Assembly (NCBI GenBank): GCA_030568195.1 | Contig: JAJLTO010000014.1 | Location: 391,823 to 455,822 of the forward strand | Direction: 5' to 3' | Source: Dipodascopsis uninucleata var. uninucleata | Taxonomy: Eukaryota; Ascomycota; Lipomycetes; Lipomycetales; Lipomycetaceae | Length of the DNA stretch: 64,000 bases | In this document: positions 44,701-55,570 of the stretch, piece after piece | How positions within the stretch are numbered: position 1 is the first letter of the stretch | How the letters are laid out: the number at the start of each line of letters is the position of its first letter | Made by a program: the position numbers and the translations under genes | Notes under the pieces: model-generated | Databases searched by the model: none | The model's input: only the letters and a program-made list of their open reading frames with translations | Told to the model about the DNA's origin: nothing

Positions 44701-46263
44701 AGATTCTGGTATACTGTAAAACATAGATCCAACAATAAGACCTTTGATTAAGAAAGAAGACAGATAAATGGATTGATAAGTCATTTCTCCTCTGGTCCTC
44801 TGGAAACCACGAACCATCAAATACTTTACTTGATTGAAGTAAGACGCAACAAATCGAGAACCTTGTCTCACACCTCTCTGCTTCCTCTGTTGCTTAGAAT
44901 GGTCAAAATGCTCTTTCGTTTCCGATTCATTATAACGTCTGCAATAATTGTCATATTCCGCAATGCAATCCTGATAATCTTGTGAAGCTAACCAATAACT
45001 CTCAAATTCTTCCGATGTTTCAGGAATCTTTCCTTTGAATCCTTCTTTCACAATGCGACCATTTGGATCCGTAATTGAGGTCAAAAACTCAGGTGTTGTC
45101 ATTCGTGGGGGTTTGTAGTATCCCATCTTCTCGAAGTAGCCACGCGCCTTCTGAGCAGGACCAAAGTAGATCTGCTTACCAAGATATATGACAGTGACTT
45201 TATCAAACAGCTCGTAAATATTCTCACCAGCCTGATAGATAGCAACTAATGCAGAATTGTTCAGCATATTTGTTGCGGTACGAATTGCCTGGGAAAATTC
45301 CAAGGCAGTCGAGGCATCAAGACCACGAGTAGCGTTATCCCATGCATATATGGAAGCGTTACATGCCAGAGCTTCAACGATAGAGACACGCTTTCTTTCA
45401 CCACCGGACACTCCACGGACGAAATCATTGCCGACATTAGTGCTGTAAGTATGTCGCAAGCCGAAAACAGTGCACCATAAATCCCTCATAGTATTAATAT
45501 ACTTTGAACGAGGAAGACTGTCTATACGCGTCCTTGGAGTTTTCATTTTGAGAGCAAAATCAATCGTTTGCTTCACAGAAATCATAGGGAAATGAGTGTC
45601 CAACTCAGGATTATACACTACATATCCCTTGTAGTTTTTCATCATTTCGTGCTGAGGTACACCACTATAATTAATGTCACCTTCAACAGATACCAGCTCA
45701 CTAGTCTCACCAGTCAAGCACTTGAGAAGTGTAGAACAACCAGCTCCAGGACGACCAACGACAAAGCACATTTCACCTGCTTCAACAACACCATTAAAGC
45801 CGCTGATAATTTTACGAACTGGGGTATGTTTCTTAAGGAAAATCTTAGCTGGTAAACCGATCCATCCTCGAACCATCTCTTCAACAGTGGGGCCATAAGC
45901 AGCCGAAACATCAACGCCAGTAGCAGTTAATTCTCTGAAAGCAACACCAGCGTCGGAAGTTTCAATTCCTTGATCAACAGACCTTGCATGAAGATAGTCT
46001 AATAAAACTCTCAAATCGAAATTGGAATCATCGATTTCAAACTTCTCCAACTCACGCTTTGGCATTCGAGATAGGGAACGCGCGAGAGACTGGATGCGTT
46101 CAATTGCATCTGCATCCGAGAGCACCCTGGATAATTCATCAGCATAGATATCGCGCGTATTTTGGTGCTCTATGTCATCAATGCTTTGAGGATGTCTGCT
46201 CAATGTGTCTTCGTCCGATGACTGTTCACCAGACGAAGCCTCGCGGTTGTAGTTACTAGCCAT
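41776..46263 (-). CDS. PDR-type full-size ABC multidrug transporter (copy B)
   Basis: 1495 residues, intronless, paralogue of 11351-15838 and aligned without gaps. Both nucleotide-binding domains keep the same motifs: GRPGAGCST and VSGGERKR in NBD1, GESGAGKTT, LNVEQRKK and DEPTSGLD in NBD2. Residue changes cluster in the N-terminus (1-170), the 400-470 linker, an external loop near 700-735, the 785-825 linker, 1080-1150 and 1385-1420. Other stretches are nearly identical even at silent sites, pointing to recent gene conversion. The intact frame and conserved promoter argue that both copies work, perhaps with different substrate range or timing. Confidence 0.96.
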   Translation of the reverse strand: MASNYNREASSGEQSSDEDTLSRHPQSIDDIEHQNTRDIYADELSRVLSDADAIERIQSLARSLSRMPKRELEKFEIDDSNFDLRVLLDYLHARSVDQGIETSDAGVAFRELTATGVDVSAAYGPTVEEMVRGWIGLPAKIFLKKHTPVRKIISGFNGVVEAGEMCFVVGRPGAGCSTLLKCLTGETSELVSVEGDINYSGVPQHEMMKNYKGYVVYNPELDTHFPMISVKQTIDFALKMKTPRTRIDSLPRSKYINTMRDLWCTVFGLRHTYSTNVGNDFVRGVSGGERKRVSIVEALACNASIYAWDNATRGLDASTALEFSQAIRTATNMLNNSALVAIYQAGENIYELFDKVTVIYLGKQIYFGPAQKARGYFEKMGYYKPPRMTTPEFLTSITDPNGRIVKEGFKGKIPETSEEFESYWLASQDYQDCIAEYDNYCRRYNESETKEHFDHSKQQRKQRGVRQGSRFVASYFNQVKYLMVRGFQRTRGEMTYQSIYLSSFLIKGLIVGSMFYSIPESTRGLFSRGGLLFYDLLFCAVTSLAEIAHSFAHRPIILKQKSYSMYHQSAEALQEIVTEIPVKVVAVIILALTSYWMPHLKHTAGAFFMFILFLLTVQQCMSFIFKVVATITKDGGTAHAIAGLWVLSLCIYTGFILPLPKMHHWIKWINWLNPMRYCYESLIGSELHGRMMECASLVPSGPGYEDVPIANKICTVVGAVAGEAYVSGDAYMKAYMNFEWKHVWRNFGINIAWTAGFILMNVGLSEFVKNVEGGGDMLLYKRGHLPKKGMESVDGRVASREEMMLSLNGPDVDLETVIAKRDIFSWQHLDYVIPYDGATRQLLNDVQGFVKPGTMTALMGESGAGKTTLLNVLAQRINFGVITGDMLVNGRPVDASFKRRTGYVQQQDLHLAEYSVRESLRFAADLRQPLTVPRKEKYEYVEKIIDLLGMQNYAEAIIGKTGRGLNVEQRKKLSIAVELVAKPSLLLFLDEPTSGLDSQSAWSIVQFLRALADSGQAILCTIHQPSATLFEVFDRLLLLKKGGKMVYCGDIGPNSATMLSYFERQSGVKCGVSENPAEYILNCIGAGATASAEADWADLWNNSPECEKLTAEIAQLHHELASRPVSDNAENLKSKFATPWFHQYKIVFKRTMIQFWRSPVYIRAKFLETILCALLVGFSFVKVNHSLSDAQFGLLSTFMMLLIALAMINQLHVYAYDSRELFEVRESASNTFHWSTLLLSHTGWEIIWSSICQFLCFCCYYFPGGFSATPEHAGYYFLVYVCMFPAYYCSYGLWILYFSPNVPSASMINSNVFAAMMLFCGILQPYDLMPGFWTFMYKVSPFTYFVQSFVAPLVDKRQLICRTGEFFVVDPPNGLSCESYFDRYIQDNGGYLNNPNATQSCEYCEYTLQAQPMEAVNIKWSYRWRNFGLMFAYIGFNFAAMLICYYYMRVKVWSLKSILDFKKWFNGPRKDRHEPESNVFAMKPGDGNFLKKKKN

Positions 46264-46620
46264 AATGTCTTCAGGTGTCTAGAGATATCCGGAGAGTAGC
46301 TGACCATACGTCTTCTTTACATTAAATATGAAAAGTGCGAAATATAGTACAAGTAGCGACATTATATAGGAAAGCAGATGTTGCCTTTCGGTATAATCAC
46401 GGCATTCATAACTTGGCCGAGAAATCTCCAATTGCGTATTCACTCGTAAACAAATATTGAAATATTTAATATTTATGAAACTTCCATGCCTCTAAACCCA
46501 ATTATACCTAAGCCGTGGACACAGGCGTTGATCTCAGAGAGGAAATAATCCGGAGCCAGTATGTGTACAATGGTCGGCTTAGCCGGGTCACAGCGTGTGG
46601 ACGGTACAATCACTTTGAAG
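46264..46620 (-). promoter_or_regulatory. ABC gene promoter (copy B)
   Basis: Blocks shared with copy A: ATTATATAGG at 46371-46380, about 110 bases from the start; GAGGAAATAATCCGGA ending at 46554; and CGGCTTAGCCGG at 46574-46585, an inverted CGGCT/AGCCG pair, followed by GGACGG near 46600. Spacing to the start codon is about the same as in copy A (roughly 310-320 bases for the CGG core). Confidence 0.55.
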
Positions 46621-47180
46621 AGAGCATCTTTATTTACTTTGGTTTCCTATTATAGTCTATAATAAGATTGGTGAGTAGTCTTGTTGAGTATAAAATCAAA
46701 TTGGACGGTATGATGTCGGAGCATTCCTTAAGAGCCGCGAGCACCTCCTATTTATTCCCCTTAACTACCGATTGCTGCCATACCCTATGGTGTAATGAAT
46801 ATGTAAAAAGTACTATACTCCCTCAGTAAAAAACTCGCATTGCGGGACTATAGTATGGCCTCTCGCCGCGTCCCGAGAGATGGCCGCGATATCTCCGAAA
46901 AGGAGTAGACAGAGATAATGATCGTAAACACTAGGATATACGGTTAAGATGCAGCTTACAGTACACATAGACTAGGCAGAGAGGAGCTGAGATATCTATA
47001 GAAATATATCAGTATTCTTATTGACCATAAAGGCAGTTTATTTGGCTCATATAGAAGATGACGTTTATATCGAATTCTCAATCAAGATGTTTTTCGTCAG
47101 TCGTCAGCATAACTGGGCTCATCGGCTAAGGGTTAATTTCATCCAATGCGGCAGTCAACCGAATAATATCATCGGCTTTT

Positions 47181-49194
47181 ACTGCCCTTTTCGATCGAAT
47201 TATTAACATATATTATCAGAGAGACATTGCAAGTGAGGCAGTAGGCATATATTTATTTCAATTTGAAATATACAATTGTTTGCATGTAAATTCAGTGTCG
47301 ATATGAGGAAAAATAGTACTACAGGAGACATGATCGAGAGGTATCATTGTCACGGTAGTACGAATTTGAAAACATCCCAATCAACAACGAATCAATAGCA
47401 ACACATTGTACTATATTAGCTGGAATTTAGTGGCTACCTCATAGGCAACTTTAATCCCACTTTAGGCTTTTTTGGACCATTTGTCAAGGATGACATCAGG
47501 AATTTGTCCTGTATCGCTACAGCTCGATTCTTAATCATGACTTCAACACAATTTATCGACTACTTAGTACCCAAGTCAATATACTCGCACACTAACTTTA
47601 TATTTGCTCGCGTAGAGAAAATCCAGACACGCTAGTAGCTGTTGCTAATCTCTTACGGTCATAAATGGCTTTATATTTAGTGGCTAAGTGGAATGGAGAG
47701 CTACGGATGGGCATCTAGAGTACCAATACTCAGAAGTCCAGTTTCTACTCTACTTTTAACATAGGATATTTTGACGGAATGTTATTCGAATTTTTATCTT
47801 TATCATATAGTTCTATATTGAGACTTTCCGTTAAATCTACGACTCCGTCATTGCCTCCGCAACGTTGTCTTCTGGTGATACAAAATCATTGAGATCATCA
47901 TTTACCCCTCTCGATAAAAGATCGAGTTCTATTTTCGCATTTTCACCTATTCATAGCTAACTGGAACACAGTTCAACTTCGATTTTGGAGGTGTTTACAA
48001 TTTTATGGTCAAAGCTGAGATATTCTGTATCCAGTACGCGTAAAGCATGAGGCTTTGTACTTGTACACTATAAGATACCCATTTTTTCGAGTAGTTTTGA
48101 TTTTTTATGCAGAAGTAGAGAGCGAGGAACCGCTCTAGCCAACTGCCCATCATATGGTACTGAATAATGATTTCAGCTTAACGAAATAGCAGCTGAATCA
48201 TCAACATAGCTATGATATACTTCAATGTAAGTTTCGACTTGAATAACCAGTCCAGTTCTGTATATGTCTTGATAGTCTTCCTAATACCTATAAATCTCGA
48301 TCTGTAAGTTATTGAACTTATTTCCATAATAAGGAGTACGAGCTCGTTGCGAATATACTTGTAAACGTTAAGACCTTATAAACAAGCTGATGATGCAGCA
48401 CTGCTTCCTCCGTATGCACTTACAGCCGGTACGATTTACAAAGTAATGTTTACCTGAGCTGAAGTCAGTCGTATATAGCGGATCTAAATATTATTTATTG
48501 ATCTGGATAATGTCCATTCTGACCAAGATAAACATGCTGTAGATTCATCCAAACTAGCGAATACCATCGCAGCGAGAATTTTAATATCTTTTGAAATAAT
48601 GACTTTACCAGGCTGAAGAATCTATAAATTATAGCTATTCTAATCCCAATCAACACTCTACAGGGCTTGCATGTGTAGAGACTTAGTTACAGTAGTTTGC
48701 TGAGAATATACGGACTATAAAACAAACTTCGGCCAAACACAATCAAATGGCGCACAATCATATTGGTATTATGTAGGCTAAAAGTTTAAACCGATTTTGT
48801 GACATAGTACTCCTTAAAATACTACACCTTCCGAAGGTTTACCGGGGATACAAGTACATGTTACTTTACACCAACATATATATTACGTTATTGTACTTAT
48901 CGCTCGAGCCTTGTACCAAGTTATCGTAATATATACCATGCGACCGTTTGGTAACATATATAATAACTTTGGTACCGCGATTCAATTGTCATGTAGGATG
49001 GCTATGAATAGCAGACGTATAAATGTCGAATCGACAATCGCCTTCATAAAAATAATAGATATTAATTATAACCAGACATAAATATAAATCAGATACTATA
49101 AGTTCATGAAAATTTAATATTCGTGGATTGAACGATAATTGTATAAAGCAACTAATGCTGAAGTATTAGTTTTGGATCTGAGTTCCTTATAGAG
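47181..49194. other. Gene-poor region upstream of ABC copy B
   Basis: About 2 kb with no intact gene. A short minus-strand frame ending at 47837 reads DLLSRGVNDDLNDFVSPED, which looks like an acidic C-terminus but is bounded by a stop 38 codons upstream. The inverted repeats at 48877-48976 are listed separately. Confidence 0.4.
48877..48976. repeat. Two overlapping inverted repeats in AT-rich DNA
   Basis: TATATATTACG (48877-48887) is the exact reverse complement of CGTAATATATA (48925-48935). Between them starts a second pair, GTACCAAGTTAT (48913-48924) against ATAACTTTGGTAC (48963-48975), with one extra base. The two stems are interlocked, so they could form alternative hairpins. Confidence 0.5.
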
Positions 49195-49239
49195 AAAGCA
49201 ATTTCTAGTCTGCCGCCTTAACCGCTTGGCCATTCTTTC
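49195..49239 (-). pseudogene. Dead tRNA-Ser(AGA), 5' half only
   Basis: Reading the minus strand from 49239, GAAAGAA-TGGCCAAGCGGTTAAGGCG matches the acceptor and D arm of the intact tRNA-Ser (18168-18249), and CTAGAAA matches its anticodon loop with AGA kept. The anticodon stem no longer pairs (GCAGA against TTGCT), and the variable arm, T arm and 3' acceptor strand are missing. Confidence 0.8.
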
Positions 49240-52200
49240 TCTTATTAATATTCCTGTATATCAAGGTTTACTGGACGACAACCCGGAGACTCTAGTGCTG
49301 CTCAATTTTATTATATAGATGGGTTGGCAACCTGCTGCAGTTTCTTTTAAGCATACCAATTTATCATGCTACCATTCGCTCCGCTTACATAGCTAACAGA
49401 TATTAATGCAGGTCACTGGGAAAATCTTGCATTGGAATAGAGCGCACATATTATACAAGCATTCATATAATCTGTATGTAATTAGATGCTACCATTGTAA
49501 TAATGAAAGCGTTTTAATCTGCTACCTACATCGCAAATTTATTATTCAGGTAGGACAAGGATTCTTAGCATTTTCGCCTTGATGGAGTTTGCTTTGATAA
49601 TTGACGATATAATATATTTTTATAGCTACTAATGCTATTATATATACTAATTGTATAGTAGATTTCGCTATTCTATTTCCACAAGCAATTGTTACTATTT
49701 ATATTTCGTCGGATTAATGCTGATTTTGTTTGTTTGTTTTGTTCTACAATACATTTTACGTGTCGCTCTGTTGATTCTCTCTAATTATTCCAGCGGTGGT
49801 TAATTACCCTAAGTGGCGATTCTTAAATCAAATTAACTTCAAAAATTATCCAACTTTAAGAGTTAACAATAAATTTATGTCGAATTTATGGTTCCAACAC
49901 ACAGAGTAGCTGCAGTCAGTATTGTACTATTGTTACACTGATGTGGAGTGGCATTCATTTCTTGCATTGAGACTATCTGTGAGGAAATAAATTTATTTTG
50001 ATTTTATATTCGTTTCGGAGCTTCTAAAGAGAAAACTTGGTGTTACTCTGCGCTAATCCATTATTATCTAGGAAATATAGTAAGGTATTGCCGCTATATA
50101 TATAATTAAGTACAATGACAATGATGCCAATTAATACTTAATCGTCGAGTCATGACCTCACAAATATAGATTCAGTACAGTTGGCAGAATATTGTTATGA
50201 ATAATACCATATTGTACATAGTCAAATCTGCCAGGAAACTTCTTCTTGAAACACTCTAATTAATATTCCTCTGGTCAAGAGACATGCGAATGCCTATATA
50301 CTTATTAATGTAATGAAAAATGATCTTTTGATTTGGAAATATATGCTAACTTAAAAGTGTAAGTATTCAGTGGGTCAATTTATAGTCAATGCCATTATAA
50401 ATGTATACGTATCAAGGATAGAGGTAGTATTTCACGATAATGGTTTCTACTGAATTTAAGGCAGGTCACAATGGTGTTCTAAAGTCAGATAATTAAAAGG
50501 CCAAGAGGACCATGTGACACTCTGGATGTGGGCACTGATGAAATACTGAATATGATATAAATCCCTTGTAACTAGGGCTTCGAAAGTTATTGAACCTGAC
50601 TGCCGGTCTTTGAAAAAGAACTGAGAAGATTACTGCTGAAGCCCTGAGAGATGACTCAAGACGTAGTTATTATAGAAGTCTTGTATTATAGAAATTTTAT
50701 ATGCATGCAATCGCTTAGAAGTCTATATGAAACAAAATACTTTTATGCTAGATATGCAACTGAAATGCTACAGTGGCGACGAGAAAGTGACGAAATGAAG
50801 ATCCTTCGACTACACCATTATAGGTGTAGAAGTGTCTAATTTAATTAGATGCATTTTTGAAGCACTCGAGATTCGTTATCCAGCGCTTAGAAGGTACTTG
50901 GCTGGTAATTCGATGAATGAATCCAAAAGAAATTTCATTTGAATCTCAAGTGACGATCTCGCCTTTTATGAGTGATTTTCATGAATCGGACCAAATATTA
51001 ATTGACCTTAAATCCAGTTCCCGTCAACCAGTCTAGTCCTGTAGATATAATTCTACGTCTATTGATACTGTCATAGGACTTCCATTTGAAACACAAACAG
51101 AGACAAATATTGGAAGCTATTTACGATATTTAAAAATTTCTAACTGTAATCGTCTATCTCGAATATACCGCGGAGCAGTGTCATGACTAAACGCGTTCCC
51201 ATGCTTAATAAAGGATAGAGGAAGGCCAGAAAAGAGAAATACTAAAAGGTACATACGGAACAAAGTGATTTATATTTGCTCAGAAAACCAGAAGGCTCAT
51301 AGGATTTGCTAGGCGTTTGAAGTTCGATGATGTCGGCGGAATGTTTTGTTTGTGCACTATTGTTGAATCCATTATTTCATTCTAACAGTGTTGAATTAGA
51401 GGCAAGAGGCGTTGGCATCTATATCAACAGATCTATTGCCTTCATCAATAATTGAGAATAACAGCTTAATACTAAGAAGAATGTGTAGTGCTCTTCAATC
51501 CGGAGAGGCTTCTCAACAGACACGTAGATGAAATTGGTTTCTCGATAATTTTTAGAAGAATAGTAAGATATCAGTGCAACAGTGAGCTATGTATTGACTC
51601 TTAGCAGCCTTGAAGCAGCGGAGAGTTATTTTTTATAGCTATACAGTTTGATTGCTTTATCTTGTATAGTAGTCTCATATGTTCAACTGCGTGATTCAAT
51701 TTTGTGGAACGACATACAGCTTTATATTTCGTTTATTGTAGGTCATGTCGACCCCGCTAAGCTTTCATGAGTTTGTATATTTGAAACTCTACATCATCGA
51801 ATGCATTAACTAGAAGCCTAAGATAACGTGATCGAAGCTTTAGGATAGTCGTTATGAAAGAAAAAATCAGAATATGCATTATAAAGCTTTGAGAAGTCAT
51901 TCATTCTGATAGCAAGATGCAACTTTTTGAGACTACAAAACACATACCTTTCGTACGTCGCACGTCCTTTGAATACTATACTTCTCATAGGATGAGTGAG
52001 CCCAAACACTAATTTTTCAGCCCCTGAGCATTTATGAATCTTATTAAAATAAGTTGTCTGGTCATTGTAAGATTGACCGACAATAGGACCAGTTTTGACT
52101 CGTCTATGTTAGAACATAAAGCTAGTCTGGTTATCGAATTTAAATATCATTTGTGCAGTTCCTTCACGAACGATAATTGTCTCGTGAAATCTATTTTATG

Positions 52201-55200
52201 AGTATTTATCGATGAATCTAGCTCTGGATATTGTAAAAGTAGACGGAAAGCAAAAAAAGTAGCAATATAGTTTTGAAATCATGTTAAAAATGGTGTATCA
52301 TACATATTACAAACAATCTGGAATTTGGAATGATACGAAAGATTCAGTTTATATGCTCTACTTTATGTACATTTCTAACAAGTTAGCTACTAGTACGTAG
52401 AGCCCGAAATAGCAGTAAAATGATCTTAAATACAAGTTACAGGTCTTGCTGCTTTGCGTCGCAACAGAACAAAAGTATCATAGCAGCGACTTTTTCCAAA
52501 GTCTTTTCTAATATTGATAGACAGCGGCTGTTACGCTCCATAAGAAAGTTCACTCTAGATTACATCATTTATATTCCAACTCTGCTCGAAAACAAAATAT
52601 GATGAATATAGACGACTAGAACTAGTAATAAGATTACGTGATTATTATCGTATTGTTCTTAATAAGATTGAAAACCAAATATTAGGACAATGGACATCCG
52701 AATGACAAAGCCGAACGTATTTCAAAAGAAGGCGGTTTATCTTAGAAAAGCTAGCGCTTTTCCAAAAATTAACAATTTGATGATAAAAGCTTGCTAAAAC
52801 TACATGATTTTTTATTTCGAAAATAAGATTGTCATAGATATACAGGTAGCCTTCGTGTGCCACAGCGGCCTAAAAACACCAAGGTTCTTTGAAAATTGAT
52901 CGAGATCAGTGGACAAAATGATTTTTAGAAATGTGCCCAAAATTGATCGAGGGTGAGGACTTGTTGAGCCTAATAGTTGAAAGTCTCAGAAAATACTCTT
53001 TTATTTCCTAACGAGCTCCATGACTACGATGTCGACGTAGAAATCTAATTTTGCGCAAACTGTGGATTGGCTTCCATATTATAAAGGAAAACTAAGATAT
53101 ATAAATATACCAATGGTTGTTGGACGTGGAATTATGGCAAGATTGTGAAAGTGGTGCAAGAGCAAAAATTGAGATCAAGCTCGGTGATCGAGTAGGAATT
53201 GGTTCTCAGCATGATTCCTATGGTCCATGCTCAAGATAGTACAAGCCATCGGGAGAATAGCCCCCAAATATCACTAAGATTTATTCGAGTACCCGAAGGG
53301 CAGCAGGATTCAGAGTGGCAATGCTTCTTCACATTTATATGGAATCTAAGTCTGCATTCAAGGTCCCGGATAGCATTCCATGTAAGCTGCTTGTACCATG
53401 GATAGGCGGAAATGTTACCAGCGTCTCTCTTTATTTTAGGAAAAATGCTAGCAAAGCCACGAAAGCCCGTATCAGGACTGTATTGGACGCATTATTGTTC
53501 TTGGTTCCGTAGTTACTGCCATTTTCCGCTTATCGTCAAAGAAAGAGTCACCAAAGAGTTGGGCGCGGACCATACATTACTACTTCCCATTGGCTTAGTA
53601 TCAAGAATATAAGGCAGTCTTGATTAATTATTGCCACGTCTAATTTGGTCCGATTGTGAGTAAAAAAGCTAAGATTTTTGTCTTCTAACAAGGTCGCAGA
53701 ATGTACTTCATCTACTGCTCCATCACCAAGGAAAAACTATCTATAGGCCCCATAGATATCCTGCTGGGTAACTACTCTATCAATAGTCGTCATGTTATTG
53801 GTCTGTCGATATTGAGCATCTGTTTGATGTGGTTTCCATGTTCAACGTCGAGGCATGAGCCGAGACTCTGATATTAGCAAGAAGAGTCTATTCGACACAG
53901 GAGTATGATAAATCTGGTAAATCACGATTTAGGGTTACGATGGTTCTCTATATGAAAAATACTTTAAGAGGTTCTTTTGTTATTGCTAGTATATGGACGA
54001 TAAAGAAATATAGGAAATTTAATATTATATTTGTGTAATAAACCAAGATACTCTGCTGAGCCGAGCATTCTCAGCCTTTAGTGACGTTATGAAATGACTT
54101 TTTTTTGTAGAAGATTATGATAAACGTACGTGAGTTAGTATAGCATACTATCCATGATGGATGAAGCGAGGGTCCTTATGACAAGCATTCAAAATATATT
54201 AGAATAATTAAGTATTTGATAAAGATGTGGAAAAGTAATCTTTTTAGACGGGAAACAAATAACCAATTGTAGTGAATAAAATAGAATTGATCGCGTCTGT
54301 CATTGCTAGACGATGCTTAGTAAATGCTTATCTTGATTTAAGATTTAAGGTTTAAATACTGCTATCCTAGATGGATTAATTTATTAACAAACTTAAATAG
54401 CATAAAGAGGACCCTTTTATGGCAAGGTTTATTGGTGCTCTCAAACCCTACTCCCATTGTGATCAATGTACTTATATCTATATAGTGCACCTATTTCTAT
54501 CGAGTGTTCAGCTTTAGATAGTCGGGTAGTTGCAGATGAATATGATGTGTGGCTCCTTGCAGCTCGTCCTTATACCTTTTGATTGATATATTAGTGATAG
54601 TCCTATCGACAGGTCGAAGCAATCAAAAAATATGTATGGTTGTACAGAAAATCTGATAAGCAAGCACATTAAAAGTACTTCACAGATTATCTATCGCTAT
54701 CAAAGAAATCTGAATCATGCTTTGAGAGTCTCCAGTAGAATCGATTACTCGAGGGCATAAAAATTTCTAGCGCATTCGTACTCAACCAAATAGAATAAAG
54801 AGCTGGTACGATAACGAGAAAATGGTTCGAACTATTCGTTCCAAGGAAGTGGCGTGTCGACAGTCGTTGAAGTTTCGGTCTAACTAACAGCTAAGGTAGA
54901 CCATATCATTGCCTTGGTTAATGGTACCCCTCACAAGATAAATGGACTAGGAGGGTTCACCAATGATTGCATTTTCAGGCATTGGATCCATTTTCGTATA
55001 AATTGGGACAGCGATTGGATTATTTGAAAATTAAAGGAGACATCAATTCCTCTGTCCTTAACATTATCAATCTATCGATCAACCAACACAATCGGCTATT
55101 CGAGGAGGTAACCACAAGATCTTAGTACCTCATTTCCTTCATTTGGATTCTAAATATAAGATACTGCATATGTTATATTCTTACGAGCAAGAAAGCTGTC

Positions 55201-55570
55201 TTGTTATGAACTTGCCTGTAGCTAGAGATCACAAAGTTTCGATATCATTAGAGACCTTTAATATTAAATTGAGCTTTATTGCAAGAATCGTCGCATTTAG
55301 TTGTAAGCATATACTATAACATCTATATGGCTTACAGTTGATATGCCGCAGGATAAAAACTCGGGAAGGGTATAGAAAATATTATTTAGCTTGCTTAATT
55401 TTACTCGTAACTAGTAGAATAACAGCAACGCAGTTGGATAGTCTCCCAGGCTGTATACATGACCATTCGAAGCCTAAAAATACTACAGCATAAATCATAA
55501 AAAAGCATTATACAGAATAAATTCGGCAACAGAAATACTAGTCAATCGGAAAGAATTGAAGCAATATAGT
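49240..55570. other. Gene desert of about 6.3 kb
   Basis: No intact gene on either strand; the longest frames are 60-75 codons and resemble nothing I know. Near 49270-49330 there is weak similarity to 18535-18600. Around 53200-53620 three plus-strand frames overlap and around 53700-53800 one reads YCSITKEKLSIGPIDILLG, possibly old debris of a carrier, but I cannot assign it. Confidence 0.45.

Larger units (their letters stand above)
41250..47180. repeat. Segmental duplication, copy B (MFS relic + ABC gene + promoter)
   Basis: Same gene order and orientation as copy A (10690-16790). The ABC coding region aligns without length change, the promoter keeps its key blocks, and upstream patches match to about 47140 (GGCTCATCGGCTAAGGGTT against GACTCATGGGTTAAGGGTT). 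The left edge falls close to the interstitial telomere units. Outer limits are by eye. Confidence 0.8.

Noticed and set aside
47837-47950. Minus-strand acidic tail-like frame ending in TAG.
   Set aside because: Only about 37 codons, preceded by a stop, and no homologous domain upstream.
48197-48208. Minus-strand YVDD, the reverse transcriptase active-site motif.
   Set aside because: No other reverse transcriptase, integrase or LTR features nearby and the frame is broken within a few codons.
49195-49239. A second functional tRNA-Ser(AGA).
   Set aside because: Anticodon stem does not pair and the T arm and 3' acceptor strand are missing.
53199-53612. Three overlapping plus-strand frames that might be an intron-containing gene.
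   Set aside because: No recognisable motif and no splice set that gives a coherent protein.
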